Notes under the pieces: model-generated | Seen by the model: the letters and a program-made list of their open reading frames with translations, nothing else | Database searches by the model: none | Told to the model about the DNA's origin: nothing | Translations under genes and position numbers: made by a program | Origin: Larix kaempferi | Taxonomy: Eukaryota; Streptophyta; Pinopsida; Pinales; Pinaceae | Assembly: GCA_027924585.1 (NCBI GenBank) | Contig: BSBM01000307.1 | Span: 13,811,501-13,875,500, forward strand | Reading direction: 5' to 3' | DNA length: 64,000 nt | Part shown: one piece after another, positions 1 through 11,267 of the stretch | Layout: every line of letters begins with the position of its first letter | How positions within the stretch are numbered: position 1 is the stretch's first letter

Positions 1-136
1 CCTAAATTCCGGAAGCCATGAATGAAGGTACTCAAAAATAATTCTGTTTTGACAGAAATATGTACCTGATTGTTTCTGGTGTACCTCTGAACTTTTCGAT
101 CCACAGGGTATGAAAACGTTTCGTGAGATAGCCCAA

Positions 137-490
137 CCTATTATCTTTCCATCCTGATAGGTCTGACCTCAATTGGATTCTCTGAGAGAGCGTTATGTCA
201 AGTGTCGCAACGTGACCTGTTTATGGGAGAATACAGGAGAGCGAACTTGTATGGCATGCCACGTGTCACTGTTTCAACTTCGGCCTCTAAACATTTTTCC
301 TGAGATAGCACGACCTATTCTCTTTCCATCCTGATAGGTCTAACCTCAATTGGATTCTCTGAGAGAGAGTTATGCCAAGTGTCGTAACGTGACCTGTTTA
401 TGGGATAATACAGGAGAGCGAACTTGTACGGCGTGCCACGTGTCACTGGTTCAAATTCGGCCTCTGAAAAGTTTTCCTGAGATATTAAAT
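137..490 (-). repeat. 177-bp tandem duplication in the leader of C
   Basis: The segment starting at 137 (CCTATTATCTTTCCATCC) recurs at 314 with a few substitutions, giving two units of about 177 bases. The corresponding stretch is single-copy in A, D and F, so the duplication is private to C. Both units contain the GAGAGAG..GTTATG..AAGTGTCG stretch. Confidence 0.75.
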
Positions 491-835
491 TCTGTGTACT
501 ACCTGTCACTTTTTATGAAATTTCATTTGGATCTTCCTATCCCAAGTTATGACCTTTTCTCCAAGGTCACCTGATTTTGACTTAGATCTGGAAGAGGCAG
601 AAACCCTACATTGTACAGATCATAAATCACAAAGTACAATGAATTAGAGGTTTTCCTTCGGACACACAGTACATGGGGATTTAATCTTTGACCTGTAAAG
701 GTTTCAGATCCGAACACTTTTCCAAAACATATTTATAGCGAAAGTTCTACGATGACTGGTTTTTGCTATATCAAGCCCTAGTATCGTAAGTGCAACAAGT
801 GTCATACATGCCATATCATGCCTTCTTTCAGGCTA

Positions 836-847
836 GCTCTGATACCA
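836..847 (-). other. Primer-binding site of C (tRNA-iMet type)
   Basis: Read on the minus strand this is TGGTATCAGAGC, directly abutting the LTR end. This is the classic plant copia PBS complementary to the 3' end of initiator methionine tRNA. Confidence 0.9.
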
Positions 848-1472
848 TGTTAAATTTTCAGAATTTACTTCAATCTAATCTAGGATATTAACTTAGAGAA
901 CAACATGTACAGCTAATCTACAGCATATCATTCATGGACACAATAATGCAAACACAGAAGAGACACAGAGTTTACTTGGGGAAAACCATAAAGGTGAAAA
1001 ACCCCAATAACTTCCTCAGAGATAGATAGAGCAATGATACAACCAAAATACAAGAGATAGTCTTCTCCTAGCAGCAGATCCTCCTCCTCCATAAGTGCTC
1101 CACTCTCCACAATGTGAGTGAGAGAATAGAATGTGTAAAATGAGAGAGACACACTCTCTATTTGTACACTAACTTGACTTGGTCTTTACTCAACTAGGTT
1201 GGCCTCAACTTAACCACTTAACATAATGCTGACTAGGCCGACCCCCACTAGGGTGATCTAATAACCTTTTGACCCACATGGCCGACCCCCAATAGGGTGG
1301 TCTAATAACCCTTTGACCCACATGACTTATACAGGGCCGACCCCAACAAGGTGGTCTAATAACCCATCAAGTATAAGTTACGACACTTCCGTATAGAGGA
1401 ATAATAACATCTCTATAGGAATACAATATACATATATGTGAAATACATTCCGAAGTTACATATACATCAACA
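848..1472 (-). repeat. 5' LTR of copia element C (625 bp)
   Basis: On the minus strand it starts TGTTGATGTATATG and ends with TTTAACA, and aligns throughout with the LTRs of A, D and F. It is shorter than the 689-700 bp LTRs of A and D because it lacks the second copy of a short U3 direct repeat (the CTCTATAC..GAAGTG unit). The TATA region reads TACAAATAGAG, a variant of the TATAAATAGAG seen in other copies. Confidence 0.9.
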
Positions 1473-2170
1473 CAACTTTGATTCCTGAATCACTGTAAGT
1501 GACTTCAAGACCAAGAAATTGCTTTAGCAGTCCCAGATTTGACATAGATAAGGGGTTGTGCAAAGCGGTTTTGATAGATCTGATGCATGAATAGTTTCTC
1601 CAAGTAAACAACAAATCATCAACATAAAGAACAATAATGAGTAGGGAGTTACCATCATGTCTCATGTAGACAGTCGAATCAGATTTGCACCTCTAAAAAT
1701 ATTGTGATAGTAAGAAGGAGTCCATCTTTTCATACCAAGCTTGGGGAGCTTGCTTGAGCCCATAAAAGGACTTCCTCAATATGCACACTAGAGAAGGATA
1801 ATCAATATACCCTTCAAGTTTCTTCATGTAGATATCCTCCTCTAGATCTCCATGAAGGAATGCACTCTTGACATCCATGTGATGCACTTCCTAGTGCTTG
1901 GATGCAACAAGAGAAAGAACAAGACGGATGGAATCCATCTTAACAACAACAACGAATGTATCAAAATAGTCAATCCCATGAACTTGGGAGAAACACCTTG
2001 CAAGAAATCAAGCCTTATACTTGCTTGTGACTCCATCTAAGTCCATCTTTGTTCTGTATATCCACTTGCATTGAACAAGCTTCCTCCCAAGAGGAAGAGA
2101 AACAAGCTCCCAAGTCTCATTTCTTTGAAGAGATTGATAATCTTCATCCATAGATGCTATCCATATTGGA
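1473..2170 (-). pseudogene. Copia reverse transcriptase of B, truncated by C
   Basis: Reading frames in three registers together give a copia RT: an N-terminal stretch with NETWELVSLP and KWIYRTK (about 2050-2150), MDVKSAFLHGDLEEDIYM (about 1830-1885), FYGLKQAPQAWY (about 1725-1760) and the catalytic YVDD (about 1620-1632). It ends at LGLEVTYSDSG where element C begins. The frames are shifted relative to one another and there are in-frame stops, so it is a decayed copy. The FYGLKQAP motif present here is exactly the one missing from the A, D and F reverse transcriptases. Confidence 0.9.
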
Positions 2171-2181
2171 TATTGGGAGGC

Positions 2182-2538
2182 CTAAAAGAATGTTTTTGGA
2201 TCCGATCCAATCATAATAAAGCATCTCTTAGCAAGAAATGGATCTGTGTGAGAGAGTATAATCCTTGTATCTTGAAAATCAGATCTAGTTTTTCTTAGAT
2301 CTAGAGAATCTCCAACAAGATCAATGGTGGAAACAGGAGTAGTGGTGGTCCATCTAGCAAGAGAAACTAGATCTTTAGGTGCTATATCTTCAGGTTCTTG
2401 TGGATCTGGATCTATCATTCTCTCTTCATGACTTCTTGAAGTTTTCCTTTGAGCCTTCTCCTTCTCAACCTTATGCTTTGGATGCTTGTCAATCAAGCAA
2501 CTTTTACAGGTGCCTCTAGCAAGTTTGATGTTGGGTAG
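2182..2538 (-). pseudogene. Copia B integrase N-terminal remnant plus linker, core deleted
   Basis: From 2538 down, the minus strand continues the pre-integrase domain that begins at 9678: LARGTCKSCL supplies the CxxC of the zinc-binding part. The frame then runs, without any D,D-35-E core, into a charged linker (KVEKEKAQRKTSRSHEER and on) of the kind that lies between integrase and RT in copia elements. About 250 residues of catalytic core are therefore missing. The deletion is inferred from the family layout; the retained parts are seen directly. Confidence 0.7.
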
Positions 2539-3227
2539 TGTTGATGTATATGTAACTTTGGAATGTATTTCATATATGTATATTGTACTCCTATAGAGAT
2601 GGTATTATTCATCTATACAGAAGTGGTTGTATTCCTATAGAGATGTTATTATTCCTCTATACGGAAGTGTCGTCATTTATATTGTAAGTGTCGTAACTTA
2701 TACTTGATGGGTTATTAGACCACCTTGTTGGGGTCGGCCCTGTATAAGTCATGTGGGTCAAAGGGTTATTAGAACACCCTATTGGGGGTTGGGTATGTGG
2801 GTCAAAGGGTTATTATACCACCCTATTGGGTGTCGTCCTAGTTAGCATTATGTTATGTGGTTAAGTTAAGGCCGACCTAGTAAAGGTTATTAGGCAAGTC
2901 AAGTCAAGTATGAATAGAGTGCGGGAGGCCATCTATTTCATCATTCTATTCTCACACACACTCTTTGGAGAGTGGCACACTTTTGGAGGAGGAGAAGCTG
3001 CTGCTAGGAGATGTCTATCTCTTATGATTGGGTTGTATCATTGCTCTATCTATCTCTGAGGAAGTTATTGGGTTTTTTTACCTTTATGGTTTTCTCCAAG
3101 TAATCTCTGTCTCTTTTGTGTGCTTGCATTATTGTGTCCATGATTGTTATGCTGTATATATGTTGTACATGTTGTTCTCTCAATTAATATCCTAGATCAG
3201 ATTGAATTAAATTCTAAAAAATTAGCA
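2539..3227 (+). repeat. 5' LTR of A
   Basis: It starts TGTTGATGTATATG and ends AAAAATTAGCA. U3 carries a direct duplication of a unit of about 45 bases (2580-2670) with CCTATAGAGATG in each copy. The TATA box is mutated to TATGAATAGAG (2909-2919), whereas the 3' LTR keeps TATAAATAGAG. The hairpin after it is also damaged here. An insertion inherits identical LTRs, so these differences arose after insertion. Confidence 0.95.
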
Positions 3228-3239
3228 TGGTATCAGAGC
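3228..3239 (+). other. Primer-binding site of A (tRNA-iMet type)
   Basis: TGGTATCAGAGC directly follows the LTR end; it is an exact match to the canonical plant initiator-Met PBS. Confidence 0.95.
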
Positions 3240-6075
3240 TAGCCTAAAAGAAGGTATGGTATGGCATGTATGACACTTGTTGCACTTACGATGCTAGGGC
3301 TTGATATAGTAAAAACCAATCATCGTAGCACTTTCGCTATAAATACATTTTGGTGAGGTTTCAATGTATAAAACTCGTATAGGGAGAATATAAGATCCCC
3401 ATGTACCTTGTGTCCAAAGGAAAACCTCTAATTCATTGTACTTTGTGATTTATGATCTGTACAATATAGGGTTTTTGCCTCTTCCAGATCTCAGTCATAA
3501 ACAGGTGACCTTGGAAAAAAGGTCATAACTTGGGCTAGGAAGCTCCAAATGAAATTTCGTAAAAAGTGACAGGTAGTGCACGGACTGTAATTTCTCAAGT
3601 AACATTTTCAGAGGTCGAAACGAAACCAGTGACACGTGGAACGCCGTACACGTTTGCTCTCTTGTTTTATCCCATAAACAAGTCACGTTGCGACACTTGG
3701 CATAAATCTCTCTCAGAGAATCAATTTGAGGTCAGACCTATGGGGTTGGAATGATGACAGGTCAATATATCACAAGATAATTCTTCAGACCCTATGGATT
3801 GAAAAGTTCGGAGTTACACCAGAAACAATCAGGTACATATTTCTGTCAAATCAGAATTATTTTTTCGCACCATCATTCATGGCTTCCGGAATTTAGGGTT
3901 TCAGAGAAAGTTGGAATTTTTGTAATCGAAGACTACGGCTGAATGCTACCCATCAAAATCAAAATTTAGAGACCAAGATCAGAATTTTTGGTTGGGAAGA
4001 AGGCCGGGATTGATCAGACCCTAGTTTGGGACTTTGATCGGAAAAGTGGAAAATTAGGGCTTCTACAAAAATGGACATTTTTGAAATCTATGACCATGGC
4101 TGGAAGCTCCTCAGAAATATAGAAGCTTGGAGCTTTGGATCGAACCTTTTTATTGGGTAGAAGGGTGGGCTTTATCAAACCCTAGTTTGGGGTCATGTCC
4201 AGTGAATCTAGAAGTTTCAAGGCAAATTTGAGGGGTGAAACTTTGTAGTTTTCAAATTATGAGTATACCAGCTTGATCAGCTCATCAAGGAGCATATTTC
4301 CATCCTTTTGGAAGTTTGAAATTCAAAGTTTGAAATTTTAGGGTTTCTCTAACAAACCCCGATCCAGCTCCAGATCCAGTGTCTGCAAATTGAGTGGATT
4401 GGGTTAATCCCAGAAGAGAATGGATTGGTCACCTGCATAAGTGAAGAAGTTCTTGTTTCAGAGGGAGATGAGGCTAAGGCTTTACATAAGAAGATTACAA
4501 GCAATCTCGACAGGTATGACTTATCCAGGTATGTTTCGATATTTGTTCATGATTAAGTTTATGGTATATTTGTCTTCATATTATTACGGTTACTACAATC
4601 TTGATTAAATTTAGACTTGTCGTATCACCTTAATAAAGATATGAATGCATGATAGAAGATATTGATTGATTAGGGTGTTGACACTTATGATTGTACTAAT
4701 GCATTATGGTGTTGTATGAGGTTTATGTTGTCCTCTAACATGAAAGGTACACCAAGAGAGACAAATCATATTCTAGTTCAAGAACATATGATCATGGTGA
4801 CATGAAGACAAAGATTCATCCATTGTCATGGATCACATAGAAAATCTATTTACGAGTTATGTATAACTTGGTTCTATAATGGTTAACTTACGAGATATAC
4901 AGGTTACTAGCACAAGTCATTGAAGAGAACAAGAAGACATCATGTGGGTATGTTAGACATAACTATCTAACATACTAATCCAGGTATGTTTTCCTATATC
5001 AAGTTAGAATCCTACCTTGTGATAGGATCTCTTATATAAGTATACATGGCATGATCATGGGTGTATGCATATTATGTTTCTTACCTTAGTTGATGATATG
5101 ACTAACTAGAAGAGTCATGAAAGTATAGGTTTGAATAATCACGGGCTTAGGCATATTATGTTTCTTACTTTAATTTATGATATGACTAACCATAAGAGTC
5201 CTTGAATACTGATGCTTATTATTTCTGTTTGAAATTATCATGACTATAAATGCTTAAGATTATTGTGTTTTGATAGTATTGAGAATATACTAATAAATGT
5301 ATGATTATGTATGAGATCTCGAGGATATCACAATAATGATACTTGTAAGCATGCATAGTGATCAAGGATGGATATAAGTTCAAGGACAAGTAATCAAGGA
5401 AGCAAATATCAAGGGGGAGCACACTCCCGTTGTTCCTGCAAGGAAGCAAAGATCAAGAAGGAGCACACTTCAGTAGGTTCTGCAAGGATGCAAATATTGA
5501 GAGGGAGTTGACCACTTCTCACAATCCACATCAGAATGGATTTGCAGAAAAGAAGCAAAGACTAAGAGGGAGTCAACCCAACAAACAAACAAAGATAAGT
5601 ATTTGAATTATTATTCCTTGCATATTTTATTGTTTAAATAATATTGTTCAATAATGTATATACTCATGTTCCTAGAATTAGGATGTGTATTATGCATATT
5701 AGAATAGTTGCATTGATGAACAGTATACTACTAATATAGATGGGTAAGTGGCCTATGGCACTGTATAACATTCCATTGCTACTTATCTAGAATGAAACCT
5801 ATTTGTTGACATGTTGGGAGTTGTGCACACTCTTAACAATGTTCTGGTAGAGATTGGAAGGCATCTAGAAAGTTATAGGATATGGATAAATGTTGTATTG
5901 AAGCATTGGCTAAGATAATTGCATGACTGTATGACATTTTTCTTTATGTGTAAGAATTTGTTCTGAAAACTATGAGATGTTTTCTAATCATGCAATTTAA
6001 CTTGTTGTGTAGGAAAGATCATATACCATTACCTACAAAAGCAGGACTACAACATTTGTTCAGCAACAAAGTTAT
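3240..6075 (+). other. Non-coding leader of A with intron-like sites and an integrase remnant
   Basis: There is no long reading frame in 2.8 kb where gag, protease and integrase would be expected. Three features stand out. (1) CAG|GTATGTTT, a good plant 5' splice site, occurs with GT at 4529 and 4984; an acceptor-like ATATACAG|GTTACT is at 4902 and GTTGTGTAG|GAAAG at 6012. The first three sites recur in D and F. (2) Repeats of a GGGAGCACACT..TTCCTGCAAGGAAGCAAAGATCAAGA unit occupy 5396-5490. (3) At 5526-5562 one frame reads PHQNGFAEKKQR, which resembles the copia integrase segment containing the catalytic glutamate. The rest shows no recognisable coding sequence. Confidence 0.6.
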
Positions 6076-7522
6076 CTATTGAAAATATTGAATCTCCCAG
6101 GATCTGGGAAGAATGCCATGATCGAGGAGTACCAGTCGATCATGAAGATGTTTGGGATGTAGTCCCAAGCCCTGAAGGGGAGTCTGTAGTGACTTCCAAG
6201 AGGATCTACAAGATCAAGCATGCTGCATGTGGTAGCATAGAGAATTTTTCTCCTGTAGCCAGATACACTTCCATTAGATCCGTACTTGCTCTAGCTGCAG
6301 TGATGAAATGGAAGATACACCAGATGGATTTCAAGACAGCTTTCTTGAATGGTGTAGTTCAAGAAGAAGTGCATGTGGAGCAGCCACTTGGTTTTGAGAC
6401 ACGTGAAGGGAAGTCATATATGTGTAGAACTTGGTATGGTAGGATAGACAACTTTCTATCCAGTTTGGGATTTACCAAGAGTAAAGCGGATTCCAACCTT
6501 TACTACAAGGTTGAGGAAGGAAATCCAATGATACTACTTTTGTATGGATGACCTATTTATTACAGGTGAAGATAGATTGATTGCCGACATGCAGCGGAAG
6601 CTTGCTGCCGAGTTCGAGATGAAGAACTTGTGGATGATGCACTATTTTATAGGTATGGAGGTGTGGCAGAGTGAAGATGGAATCTTCCTTGGACAAGGGA
6701 AGTATGTAGTAGAGATCCTGAAGAGGTTCAGGATGATGGACTGCAAGGCCATGGCCACACCTATGACATCAAACCTGAAGCTTCTATGTGATGCTTCATT
6801 TGATCCGGTTGATGTCACAGTGTTTTGTCAGATGATTGGGTCCTTGATGTACCAGACGAACACAAGACCACCTGATGAACACGAGACCAGATATTTGCTT
6901 TGCGGTGAAAACATTGAGCCAGTTCCTGACGGATCCGAGGAGTGTTCACCTGATTGCTGTAAAGCATATTCTGAGGTACCTGAAGGGTACAGTTGATTAT
7001 GGGCTCAAGTATGAAGCAAATCAAAAGTTTAACTTGCAAGGTTATGTTGATTCAGATTGGGCAGGCAGTGCTGCAAATACGTTGAGCACATCTGGGTGCT
7101 GCTTCAGTATAGGATCAGGCATGATCTCTTGGTTTAGCAGGAAGTAGTCCTGCGTAGCACTGAGTACAGCCGAGGCAGAGTATGTTGCAGCCTGTTCGGC
7201 TAGTTGTGAGGCAGTATGGCTTCAGAAGCTACTGTATGAGTTATTTGATCTCCCGTTGGATGCTACTGGTATCTTCTATGATAACCAGAGTTGTGTGAAG
7301 TTGTCTGAGAACCCGGTGTTCCATGACAGGTCGAAACACATTGAGATCAAATATCACTATATCAGGGATATGGTGTAGAGAGGAGCAGTGAAGCTCCTGT
7401 ATGTTGCGACGAATGAGCAGATTGTAGATGTGTTGACGAAGCCACTAGCCAGAGTGAAGTTTGAGCACTTCAGAGAGAGGCTTGGTGTTCTTCAGATCGA
7501 TGACACTTTGAGGAAGAAGTGA
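6076..7522 (+). pseudogene. Reverse transcriptase-RNase H of copia A, defective
   Basis: The region starts near RIWEECHDRGVPVDHEDVW and ends at a TGA after DDTLRKK. RT motifs MDFKTAFLNGVVQEE and the RNase H region (PDICFAVKTLSQFLTD, YVDSDWAGS, CDNQSCVKLSENPVFHD-like, QIVDVLTKPLA) are clear. Two in-frame gaps are shared with D and F: GSIE joins directly to NFSPVARYTS, dropping the segment with the KARFVARGF motif, and CR joins to TWYGRID, dropping LKKALYGLKQAPRA. In addition the catalytic YVDD at about 6545 has lost two bases (TATGGATGAC), shifting the frame; another shift lies near 6870, and stops occur at 7147 and 7378. It is inactive. Confidence 0.93.
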
Positions 7523-8865
7523 TGGAGACATTTGCTGAAGCCATTCCAAGCATGTTGGAAGGAGGATCCTTCACATGGTCGTGGATGTAAGCGTTGGATG
7601 ATGAGCATCAGGATGATGCTCCAGTTACTGCTCTATGTACGCATCATATTGGATGATGGATATGATCAATTGGATCATTTATATGTATATGTATGTATGC
7701 ATCATGTTGGATGTTGAATATGATCAGTTGGATCATTTATATGTATTTGTATATGCATCATGTTGGATGCTTGGACCATGTATCTGTATATGTATCAGGT
7801 GGATACATTGTGTGGATCATGTATCTATGTATGTATCAGGTGGATACATTGTATGATCAGGTGGATCATGTATGGTGATATGTATCAGACAGATACTTGG
7901 TATGCATCAGGTGGATGCATTGTATGATCAGGATGATCATGATGACGAGCTTCAGGATGTTGTTCCAGATGATATGTATCAGGATGGTATAGTGATGATG
8001 ATCAGTATGATCATGAGCATCAGGATGATGCTTCGTGCGATGATGATCTGTTAGATCATGAGCATCAGGTTGATACTTGGAGGTTAGAGATGATATGTGG
8101 CAGGTTGTGCAAATAGCATGTAATCAGTCCTCAGAAATCCGATAGGTTGAGCTGTGTGCTCGTAATCAGTCTTGGGATAGTATGTAATCAGTCCTTAGAG
8201 ATCCGATAGGTTGAGCTGTGTGCTCGTAATCAGTCCTGGGATGAGGTATTACTATGGAGACATGTAATCAGTCCTGGATATATCATAGGTTGAGTTGTGT
8301 GCTCATAATAAGTCCTGGGATGCTCTTTAGAGATCTTGTCGTTCGTGTTGCGGCACATAAATGTTCCTAGGATGCTCTTTAAAGGTATTGTCTATTCACA
8401 TGTAGTCAGTCCTAGAGATCCGAGAGGTTGAGCTGTGTGCTCGTAATAAGTCCTGGGATGCTCTTTAGAGATCTTGTCAGTCGTGCTGCGACACATAAAT
8501 GTTCCTGGGATGCTTTTTAAAGGTATTGTGAAGGGGATGCATGTAATCAGTCCTAGGAGATCTTGTTGGTCATACTTAGGAACATAAATGTTCCTGGGAT
8601 GCTCTTGTTAGGTATTTCATCAGCACATAAAATTAGTCCTAAGAGACCACCTCTGTCAGACCGTTCGCACAAATGATGAAGACCTGCAGGTGATGGGCTT
8701 ACATCCAGTATGAAAAAGGACTGGCTCTATAGAAATTCCTATGACAAGTAGATTCAGAGATTGATTGATACAGCAGCCGCAGTGACGATGATAATTATCT
8801 AGTGACGATGATCCAGAGAAGAAGACTTGTGCTAGAAACCTGTCTCGAGAAATACCTTCCTAGTT
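7523..8865 (+). repeat. 3' non-coding repeat region of A
   Basis: It has two kinds of array. About 7560-8060 is a degenerate run of TGATCA/GATCAT and TATCAGGTGGATA palindromic words. About 8105-8660 holds tandem units containing GTAATCAGTCCT, GATCCGATAGGTTGAGCTG and CTGGGATGCTCTTTA; units vary in length. The same array in F (40340-41005, opposite strand) has nine units, while D keeps about one. There is no coding sequence: short open frames here are produced by the repeats. Confidence 0.8.
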
Positions 8866-8874
8866 AAGAGGGAG
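8866..8874 (+). other. Polypurine tract of A
   Basis: AAGAGGGAG lies immediately before the 3' LTR; the same tract is found in D (25426-25434) and F (40123-40131) on the minus strand. Confidence 0.9.
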
Positions 8875-9563
8875 TGTTGATGTATATGTAACTTCGGAAT
8901 GTATTTCATATATGTATATTGTACTCCTATAGAGATGGTATTATTCCTCTATATGGAAGTGGTTGTATTCATATAGAGATGTTATTATTCCTCTATACGG
9001 AAGTGTCATCATTTATATTGTAAGTGTCGTAACTTATACTTGATGGGTTATTAGACCACCTTGTTGGGGTCATTCCTGTATAAGTCATGCGGGTCGAAGG
9101 GTTATTAGACCACCCTATTGGGGGTCGACCATGTGGTTCAAAGGGCTATTAGACCACCCTATTGGGTGTTGGCCTAGTCAGCATTATGTTATGTGGTTAA
9201 GTTAAGGCTGACCTAGTAAAGGTTGTTAGGGAAGTCAAGTCAAGTATAAATAGAGTGCGGGAGGCACTCTATTTCATCATTCTATTCTTACACACACTCT
9301 TTGGAGAGTGGCACACTTGTGGAGGAGGAGAAGCTGCTGCTAGGAGATGTCTATCTCTTATGCTTGGGTTGTATCATTGCTCTATCTATCTCTGAGGAAG
9401 TTATTGGGGTTTTTCACCTTTATGGTTTTCCCCAAGTAAACTATTTGTCTCTTGTGTGCTTGTAGTATTGTGTCCATGATTGTTATGCTATAGATATGTT
9501 GTGAATGTTGTTCTCTCAGTTAAGATCCTAGATCAGATTGAAGTAAATTTTGAAAAATTAACA
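8875..9563 (+). repeat. 3' LTR of A, with intact TATA box and hairpin
   Basis: It has the same length as the 5' LTR (689 bp) and a few percent substitutions by eye. TATAAATAGAG is at 9245-9255. A perfect 8-bp stem with loop GGGAG follows at 9251-9271 (TAGAGTGC / GCACTCTA). The same position in D has a stem of different sequence but equal pairing. Confidence 0.95.
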
Positions 9564-9568
9564 GGTAG

Positions 9569-10167
9569 TCCTTCAACAATTTTCTTATTTTACATTTTGT
9601 GCAAGTACTTGTAGTTGATATTCCCAAATTTGTCATGCCAAAGTCTATTCTCTTCATTTGCATGTGTGAGCAATGCATTCAGTTTTGAGTAAGGTAGAAA
9701 GTGAGAAAACTCATAGAGTTTCGAATGATGATCAACAATACCTTTTTCAATGGTGTTTCCAGTTGAGATCTCTTGGATCTCGACCTCATTAGGAGTGAAG
9801 ATGACCTTTTGGGTACTCCTGTATGAGTCATTTGGTAGACAGAAAGTAGATTTGTTGCAAAAGTAGGAATATAGAGTACATCACTGAAATACCCATGCTC
9901 AATGTTGATCCTTCCAATCCCCTCAAAGGAGACCTCAGAATCATTTCCCATCAAGAATGAAGGGCCAACTATGGATTCGAAATCAAAGAATATATTCTTA
10001 CAAGCAGACATGTGCCTTGATGCTCCAGAATTAATGATGAAGGAGGAATCATTGGAAGTACCATCCATGAGTGCATGGCACCTCTCCTTGTCCTCATCTT
10101 TTGGATCAACTTTTCTTCTAGCATTCGTTGGTACTGGAATATTTTTCTTCTCCATTAGTTGTGCCAT
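9569..10167 (-). pseudogene. Copia B protease and pre-integrase domain
   Basis: On the minus strand a 162-residue frame holds the copia protease with SSFIINSGASRHMS. The usual catalytic motif is D-S-G, so N in place of D means the protease is dead. Further on, IEHGYFSDVLYIPTFATNLLS matches the family well. After a frame break, RLWHDKFGNINYKYLHKM (about 9590-9650) is the start of the pre-integrase zinc-binding domain, and it continues across the A insertion at 2538. Confidence 0.88.
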
Positions 10168-10982
10168 TAGATCTATTGTCTACTTCATATAAGCACTCTC
10201 AAGATGGAAACCCTTGTTGCAATAGGGGAATTTGGACTTCTTCTTTTGAGTTTGATTGCCTCTCTTGGAATTCGAATCCCCTTCTTACTGATAGGGAGCC
10301 TCTATTGGACTATGCTCATTAACCTTACTTTCTCTAACTTTTTGCTTCCCTTTGGAATTCGCATTCTTCCCTTCTGAAGCTTGAAGAGATGAATCCAATA
10401 TTGGTTTGATCAATCCCATTTGCACTATTTTGTCTTTCTCTTTTGAGAGAAACTGTATGAAGGCTTAAAGGGTGGGAATTTTACAATTTGGAATGGATAG
10501 CTTCGCTGACTGGAAGGTGGAGACAAAAACTGAGTAATCAACCCCCAATTTTGACAGAATGGCAAGGATAAGCTGCTTCTCTTCTTTCTCTATTCCATAT
10601 CACTTTAACTGTGAAACCAAATTTTCAACTTGGTGAAGAACTCATTGATTGAGTTGAAACTACTAGGGCTCAGAGAGATAAGCTCATTTTCCAATTGGTG
10701 ACCCTTCAAATCATATTTCTTCCCAAATAGAGATTCGAGCTTATCCCAAACTTCTTTAGTATTTTTGAGATCAATGACATGAAAATGTAGATCATTTGAA
10801 ATACTAAGGAGTAGCAGTCCAACTGCTTCATGAAGTTTATCAAGATACTTTGATTTCTCAACTGATCCAATCGGCTCAACTACAGTACCATTCAACACTC
10901 TGGAAACACTTTTGGACTTCATGAAGATGTTCATCTTTTCTTTCCATTCGAAATAGTTGAAGGAGGTGAGTTTGAGACCCAT
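10168..10982 (-). pseudogene. Copia B gag
   Basis: The 125-residue frame 10605-10982 has the gag signature TSFNYFEWKEKMNIFM followed by LHFHVIDLKNTKEVWDKLE and LENELISLSPSS, typical of copia capsid. The ATG at 10982 is the first in its frame after a stop. The frame is then broken; near 10205-10245 a zinc knuckle remnant reads FPYCNKGFHLESAY, in which the first and last cysteines of the CCHC pattern are lost. In a live element it would form the virus-like particle. Confidence 0.85.
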
Positions 10983-11255
10983 AGTAGCTGTTGAATTCGA
11001 ATCTGCTGAAGATGGAATAACCTACAATAAAACAAGGAAATTTTTCTGTATATTTGTTGCATAATATAAAGAACATTGCTTTAGGACAGTGAGCACATGT
11101 GATTGGATCCTTCACACCTGGCTATACCTCACTATATTTCTCTAGTGAATTCAATGCAATGGCACTAGGATTTGTTGTGGAAATCCATAGGATCATCGTG
11201 CTCTACTGAAAAACAGTTGTTCAATAAACTGTTGCAACTCAAATAGTTGTATCAA

Positions 11256-11267
11256 GCTCTAATACCA
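11256..11267 (-). other. Primer-binding site of B
   Basis: The minus strand reads TGGTATTAGAGC, one mismatch from the initiator-Met PBS, abutting the LTR end TTTCACA. Confidence 0.85.

Larger units (their letters stand above)
1..1472 (-). mobile_element. Ty1/copia element C, 5' part (runs off left edge)
   Basis: This is the 5' LTR (848-1472), primer-binding site (836-847) and about 835 bases of the untranslated leader of a copia element on the minus strand; the rest lies outside the window. The leader matches the leaders of A (inverted, about 3240-3910), D (about 30220-30866) and F (about 45120-45789), so all four belong to one family. It sits inside the reverse transcriptase of element B: B coding sequence resumes exactly at 1473. 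The first base of the window falls in a stretch that is also found 5' of the PBS-proximal leader in the other copies. The far target duplication cannot be checked; the near flank reads CAACT. Confidence 0.85.
2539..9563 (+). mobile_element. Complete non-autonomous Ty1/copia element A
   Basis: It has two 689-bp LTRs (2539-3227 and 8875-9563), a TGGTATCAGAGC PBS (3228-3239), a polypurine tract AAGAGGGAG (8866-8874) and a perfect 5-bp target duplication GGTAG (2534-2538 and 9564-9568). Inside there is a 2.8-kb non-coding leader, a decayed RT-RNase H region (6076-7522) and 1.3 kb of repeat-rich non-coding DNA. No gag or protease is present, and integrase is reduced to about 37 bases near 5526. 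D and F have the same layout, so the loss was inherited, not acquired here. It is inserted in the integrase start of B. Confidence 0.95.

Noticed and set aside
3566-3754. A 62-64 residue frame conserved in the copia leader (also 315-509 minus in C)
   Set aside because: It has no ATG start, is interrupted in F, and both strands are open over the same stretch, so conservation reflects shared ancestry of the leader and not coding.
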